A stretch of 9,471 bases of DNA from Candidatus Sericytochromatia bacterium (GTDB taxonomy: Bacteria > Cyanobacteriota > Sericytochromatia > JACMPN01). Below, piece by piece: positions 6,742-9,471 of this stretch. The notes under the pieces are model-generated. The model was not told the DNA's origin. It ran no database searches and was given only the letters and a program-made list of their open reading frames with translations. The stretch is from positions 1 to 9,471 of the forward strand of contig JACMPN010000051.1 of assembly GCA_014377495.1 (NCBI GenBank), in the 5' to 3' direction. Positions within the stretch are counted from its first letter, which is position 1; each line of letters starts with the position of its first letter. The position numbers were made by a program, and so were the translations under genes.

Positions 6742-7107
6742 CCGGGAACTTTTCTGGAACAACCTGCGTCCAGGTGAAAGAAGGCCAGCGGGGACTGGGT
6801 TTCGGTGAACTTCTCGCTAGTTGTTGAACAGAGATGGACAGTGCTAGCGAGCGTTTGCTACCATGCCCCAGTCGGAACCGTATGTAGCCGGAGCGGCGGA
6901 CGGACCAGATGGTTGTCGCTTACTTTCGTAAGTACAAGTGTGTGGACTGCCACAGCCAAACCGAACAGAACTGTAAGACAGTTTCTCCTATAGACGGTGA
7001 AGAGAAGCCTCGGGAACATCACCCGGCGTTGTTCAGTTGAGAGGAGGATGCTAGCGTCGCCTTAGGGGACGCAGTAGTAACCAACTAGATACTGCAACAA
7101 AGCATCC
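6740..7107 (+). ncRNA. Candidate structured RNA or long leader, family not recognised
   Basis: The segment can form many short perfect stems in series: 6740-6745/6754-6759 (one wobble); ACCTG 6762-6766/6771-6775 with a four-base loop; GACTGGG 6793-6799/CCCAGTC 6867-6873 enclosing CTCGCTAG 6813-6820/CTAGCGAG 6844-6851; GCCG 6887-6890/6894-6897 inside CCGT/ACGG; TTGT plus CTTAC 6913-6923 with GTAAG plus ACAA 6928-6937; TGTGG 6941-6945/6950-6954; AACTGT 6969-6974/6978-6983; CGGG 7011-7014/7022-7025. At the end, GGATGCT 7046-7052/AGCATCC 7101-7107 closes a three-way junction with GCGTC 7054-7058/7068-7072 and AGTA 7073-7076/7090-7093. TGAACA (6825-6830), inside the large loop, matches TGTTCA (7030-7035) and could form a pseudoknot. 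I compared it from memory with tmRNA, RNase P, 6S and common riboswitches and found no fit. It could be a free-standing RNA or a regulatory 5' leader of the lipoprotein gene. Confidence 0.5.
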
Positions 7108-7180
7108 ATTCAAAAGGAAGTGGCATTCCCAAGAACGGTCACCAAGGCCGGCGGGATTGACCCGAAGCGCCCATCATTTG

Positions 7181-7185
7181 AGGAG
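7181..7185 (+). promoter_or_regulatory. Ribosome binding site that favours the ATG at 7199
   Basis: AGGAG lies 13 nt before ATG 7199. The frame is open from TTG 7157, but the 14 extra residues would put a charged stretch before the lipoprotein signal. The ATG at 7199 gives a standard Lys-containing n-region. Confidence 0.6.
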
Positions 7186-7198
7186 ATCAACAGAGATT

Positions 7199-8890
7199 AT
7201 GGCATCTAATAAGAAGCTCACGTCCGTTTTTGCGGTCGCTGCCACCCTTTCCGTCGCAGTGCTCGCCGGTTGCCCGGCGACCAACCCCGTCGCCACCCCT
7301 TCGACTAGGCCCTCCGGCTCCGTCTCGGCCACCCCGACCGGCACGCCGACCGTCACGCCGACCGGCATGCCGACCGGCACTGGTTCCGGCACGCCCTCCG
7401 GCGCCCCGTCCGCCACGCCGACCCCGTCGACCCTGCCCAGCACCCCCGACACCTCCAGCCGGGCCACCATCCAGGGCGTCGTGTTTGACGACCTCGGCAG
7501 CCGCCTCGATGGCGTGACCGTCACGGGCAAACTGCTCGGCGCCGGCACCTTCTCGAACGGTTCGGACACGCTGGTCGTCACCACCCAGATCGGTTCTTAC
7601 GCCCTCAACGGCGCCCCGACCGGTTCGACCATCCTCGTCACCGCTGGCAAAGCCGGTTTCACGACCCGCCAGCAGACGATCGTTCCCTTGTCCAACCTGC
7701 AGGGCAACACGACCATCAACAATGTGACCTTCGGCCAGACGGCTGCTGGTGTCATTGATCTGGTCTACGCCTTGTCCGACAAGCCGGAAATCACCAGCTT
7801 CACGCCCGCCAAGGATGCCACCGGCGTCGATGCGGCCACCACGTTCACGCTGACCTTCAACGAGCCCGTCAACACGGCCGACGTTGAGAGCAACTTCGCC
7901 GTCTACGTCGCCGGTCCCCGGTCCGACGTTGCCACCGCCGCTGCGATGACCAACCCCAACACCGCCGTCCAGGGCCGTTACACCACCGGCGCCTCCAACA
8001 CGGCTCTGTTGTACACCTTCGACCCGAACAAGGACGACGGCTCGGTCAACGGCACCCGGTCCAACGTTCGCTTCGCTGCCGGCCCTGTCTATGACAGCGC
8101 CAGCTTCACGCCTGCCTGGTCGAACAACAACCAGACCGTGACCTTCACGTTCCGTCCTGGTGCCAAGCTCCCGACCGACAAGGACAGCAGCAAGATCCCG
8201 CAGTTCGCTGTTTCCTTCAAGGACGGCTCCATCCGTGACGCCGCTGGCACGGGCCGCGACGACAAGTGGTTCCGGGTTAGCCCCGCACAGGTTGGCCGGG
8301 TCGGCTACAAGTTCACCGTTGCTACGGACACGACTTCGCCCCAGGTGAGCTCGATCACCCCGATCAACAAGGATGCCTTGGCCGGTGCCGCCAGCACCGA
8401 CCGGATCCGGGTCCAGTACTCCGAGACGATGATCCTCTTCCCGGGCAACAACGGCGGTGCCTCGATCCCCGCAGCTGCCGATACGGCCACTGCCAACCTG
8501 AACACCAACTACATGTACTACGTCAGCCCGACCGGCACGACGCGGTACCCCGACCTGGCCCAGGTTGAGGGCACCGGCACCAACACCGCTCCTGGCGCCT
8601 GGCAAGCCACCTACGCTGCCTTCGTGGCTGGTGGTGCGGGCGGTTCGGACGGCGGCGGTAACGGTATCGCTGCTGGCCAGAAAATCTTTGATGGCGACGC
8701 AACCCGTTCCACCATGGAACTGCAGCCCGTCAGCGGTCTGGAAGTCGCCGCTCCTGGCGCTGGTTCCACCCAGGCGTTCGGCACGGGCCGCAACGTGTGG
8801 GTGAATGCCAAGTCGGCGATCATCGATCCCGCCGGCAACAGCGTGAACACCAGCAACAACATCAACATCCGCAGCGGCATCTCGCAGTAA
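7199..8890 (+). CDS. Surface or periplasmic lipoprotein with regulatory-like and Big_5 domains
   Basis: The 563-residue precursor starts MASNKKLTSVF and has a lipoprotein signal ending VLAGC, so C25 would be lipidated. Residues 26-88 are a Pro/Thr/Ser/Gly linker, a likely flexible and possibly glycosylated stalk. About 89-180 (ATIQGVVFDDLGSRLDGVTV) resembles a carboxypeptidase regulatory-like beta-sandwich. About 195-365 (KPEITSFTPAKDATGVDAA) fits a bacterial Ig-like Big_5 module, and a second begins near 378 (SPQVSSITPINKD). No catalytic motif is seen. The likely role is structural or adhesive at the cell surface; the binding partner is unknown. It follows the 750-bp structured region and ends at a strong terminator. 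A paralogue starts 81 bp downstream. Codon use is strongly C-rich at third positions, which may reflect high expression and which creates a long false frame on the opposite strand. Confidence 0.85.
   Translation: MASNKKLTSVFAVAATLSVAVLAGCPATNPVATPSTRPSGSVSATPTGTPTVTPTGMPTGTGSGTPSGAPSATPTPSTLPSTPDTSSRATIQGVVFDDLGSRLDGVTVTGKLLGAGTFSNGSDTLVVTTQIGSYALNGAPTGSTILVTAGKAGFTTRQQTIVPLSNLQGNTTINNVTFGQTAAGVIDLVYALSDKPEITSFTPAKDATGVDAATTFTLTFNEPVNTADVESNFAVYVAGPRSDVATAAAMTNPNTAVQGRYTTGASNTALLYTFDPNKDDGSVNGTRSNVRFAAGPVYDSASFTPAWSNNNQTVTFTFRPGAKLPTDKDSSKIPQFAVSFKDGSIRDAAGTGRDDKWFRVSPAQVGRVGYKFTVATDTTSPQVSSITPINKDALAGAASTDRIRVQYSETMILFPGNNGGASIPAAADTATANLNTNYMYYVSPTGTTRYPDLAQVEGTGTNTAPGAWQATYAAFVAGGAGGSDGGGNGIAAGQKIFDGDATRSTMELQPVSGLEVAAPGAGSTQAFGTGRNVWVNAKSAIIDPAGNSVNTSNNINIRSGISQ
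7337..7384 (+). repeat. 12-bp tandem repeat coding the Thr/Pro linker
   Basis: Four near-identical 12-bp units (ACCGGCACGCCG and variants) run head to tail, each coding about four linker residues of the TGTP/TVTP/TGMP kind. Because the unit is a multiple of three, gain or loss of copies would change stalk length without shifting the frame. Confidence 0.75.
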
Positions 8891-8907
8891 GCGATCCGAT
8901 ACGGATG

Positions 8908-8944
8908 GGGCACTGCTCGCTTCGGCGGGCGGTGCCCTTTTTTT
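8908..8944 (+). terminator. Strong Rho-independent terminator after the first lipoprotein gene
   Basis: GGGCACTGCTCGC (8908-8920) pairs with GCGGGCGGTGCCC (8925-8937) over 13 bp with two G-T wobbles, closed by a TTCG tetraloop. It is followed by seven T (8938-8944). The next gene begins 27 nt later, so the paralogue must rely on read-through or its own promoter. Confidence 0.92.
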
Positions 8945-8971
8945 CGCCCATTTTCGGTAAAGGAGATGCAC

Positions 8972-9471
8972 ATGGCCATCAAGCCCCGTCCGGTCCTCGC
9001 TTTTTGCTCGCTCATTGCGCTGACTGTGGCCTGTCAGCCCACAGGCACTACCGTGACCCCTGGTCAGACGCCAAAACCCAGTGCCGCTCCTTCGATGATT
9101 CCTTCTGCCACGCCGCAGCCGACCAACACGCCAAGCGCACCCATCGCCACGCCGACAGCGGCACTGCCGACTCCGACACCCTCACCGTCCGCACAGGCGG
9201 CGGCTTCGATCAAAGGTACGGTCCAGGACGATTTGGGTACGGCCGTGTTTGCGCTCAGTGTGCGTTTGGAGGATATGACCACCGGCCTAACGATTGCCGA
9301 CACGACAACTGATCCCCTTGGGGCCTATCGCTTCGATCGCGTTCCGCAAGGCGGCAATGTCAGGGTGTCCGTGTCCGGAAAGGGATATGGGCTGCGTCAG
9401 GCGATCCTGGGCATCCCGCCCGGCCCGGATGGCGCCTACACCTATGCACAGGACTTCACAAAAAACCTCGC
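8972..9471 (+). CDS. Second lipoprotein, paralogue of the preceding one (runs off the window)
   Basis: An open frame from ATG 8972 continues to the window edge for 166 codons without a stop. AAGGAG (8960-8965) lies 6 nt upstream; the ATG at 8966 is too close to it. The product starts MAIKPRPVLAF and has a lipoprotein signal ending LTVAC, so C21 is the likely lipidated residue, although the Thr at -3 is not the usual lipobox residue. A Pro/Thr/Ser-rich linker follows (about 22-80). Then ASIKGTVQDDLGTAVFALSV matches the regulatory-like domain of the upstream lipoprotein (ATIQGVVFDDLGSRLDGVTV). The conserved GAYRFDRVPQGGNVRVSVSG segment is typical of carboxypeptidase regulatory-like folds. It arose by duplication of its neighbour or a common ancestor. 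The part after residue 166 is outside the window. Confidence 0.88.
   Translation, partial: MAIKPRPVLAFCSLIALTVACQPTGTTVTPGQTPKPSAAPSMIPSATPQPTNTPSAPIATPTAALPTPTPSPSAQAAASIKGTVQDDLGTAVFALSVRLEDMTTGLTIADTTTDPLGAYRFDRVPQGGNVRVSVSGKGYGLRQAILGIPPGPDGAYTYAQDFTKNL

Larger units (their letters stand above)
6448..7198. other. Long non-coding region rich in hairpins
   Basis: No frame on either strand encodes a recognisable protein in these 750 bases. The region holds a terminator (6479-6512), a 12-bp perfect inverted repeat (6474-6485 with 6540-6551), hairpins at 6620-6644 and 6659-6687, a candidate promoter (6714-6741) and the structured-RNA candidate (6740-7107). A further hairpin (GGTCA 7137-7141 with TGACC 7158-7162) lies just before the ribosome site of the lipoprotein gene. 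The number of stems is well above what I see in the other intergenic stretches. Confidence 0.7.

Noticed and set aside
6955..7030. Possible c-di-GMP (GEMM) or cobalamin riboswitch, because of short matches such as CCAAACC and AAGCCTCGGG
   Set aside because: Only isolated words match. The conserved order, spacing and paired elements of those families are absent.
7187..8971. Long open frame of about 594 codons on the minus strand opposite the lipoprotein gene
   Set aside because: It lies antisense to a gene with clear signal peptide and domains. Its Gly/Arg/Val-rich sequence has no domain, and it stems from the C-rich third positions of the real gene.
1..9471. CRISPR array, tRNA, rRNA or an intact insertion sequence
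   Set aside because: I saw no regularly spaced repeats, no tRNA or rRNA signature and no transposase motif or terminal inverted repeats in the window.

Overview
This is a GC-rich bacterial window. Two lipoprotein genes with lipobox cysteines point to a cell envelope that carries lipoproteins. The long Pro/Thr/Ser linkers after the lipid anchor, the Ig-like (Big_5) modules and the SPINDLY/OGT-type glycosyltransferase are seen in several deep-branching Gram-negative lineages (Sericytochromatia-like relatives of cyanobacteria are one guess). The sequence does not fix the taxon.

Left part (1-1517): a type VII toxin-antitoxin module, mntA-hepT, sits in otherwise decayed DNA. The HEPN toxin is cut short by an in-frame TAG, and 25 further family-like codons follow the stop. 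An imperfect 63-bp direct repeat flanks the module (62-124 and 1245-1308). Between the module and the next gene lies a frameshifted N-terminal remnant of a nucleotide-sugar (UDP-glucose type) dehydrogenase on the minus strand, 31 nt downstream of the glycosyltransferase gene and so probably once its operon partner.

Middle part (1518-6447): a divergent pair of TPR-enzyme genes, then a methyltransferase. The minus strand encodes a 707-residue TPR plus GT41 (OGT/SPINDLY) glycosyltransferase. The plus strand encodes a TPR plus radical SAM protein with a C-terminal auxiliary-cluster (SPASM/Twitch-like) cysteine set. It is followed by a TylC3/NovU-type sugar C-methyltransferase with an N-terminal zinc site and a C-terminal Methyltransf_14 region. 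The methyltransferase is split by one in-frame TAG. Together with the dehydrogenase remnant, this looks like a locus for making and attaching a modified sugar to protein, for example a surface or flagellar glycan. Several pieces appear to be decaying.

Right part (6448-9471): about 750 bp without a gene, dense in hairpins. It includes a terminator whose 5' arm can also pair with a second downstream arm, a candidate promoter, and about 370 nt that can fold into a chain of stems ending in a three-way junction. This is the best candidate here for an undescribed structured RNA or leader. It precedes a lipoprotein gene (signal peptide, Pro/Thr linker with a 12-bp tandem repeat, regulatory-like beta domain, two Ig-like domains), a strong terminator, and a second paralogous lipoprotein that runs off the window.

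Two genes are each interrupted by a TAG at a place where the family sequence continues. Independent nonsense mutations, amber read-through or recoding, and sequence error cannot be separated from this window alone.
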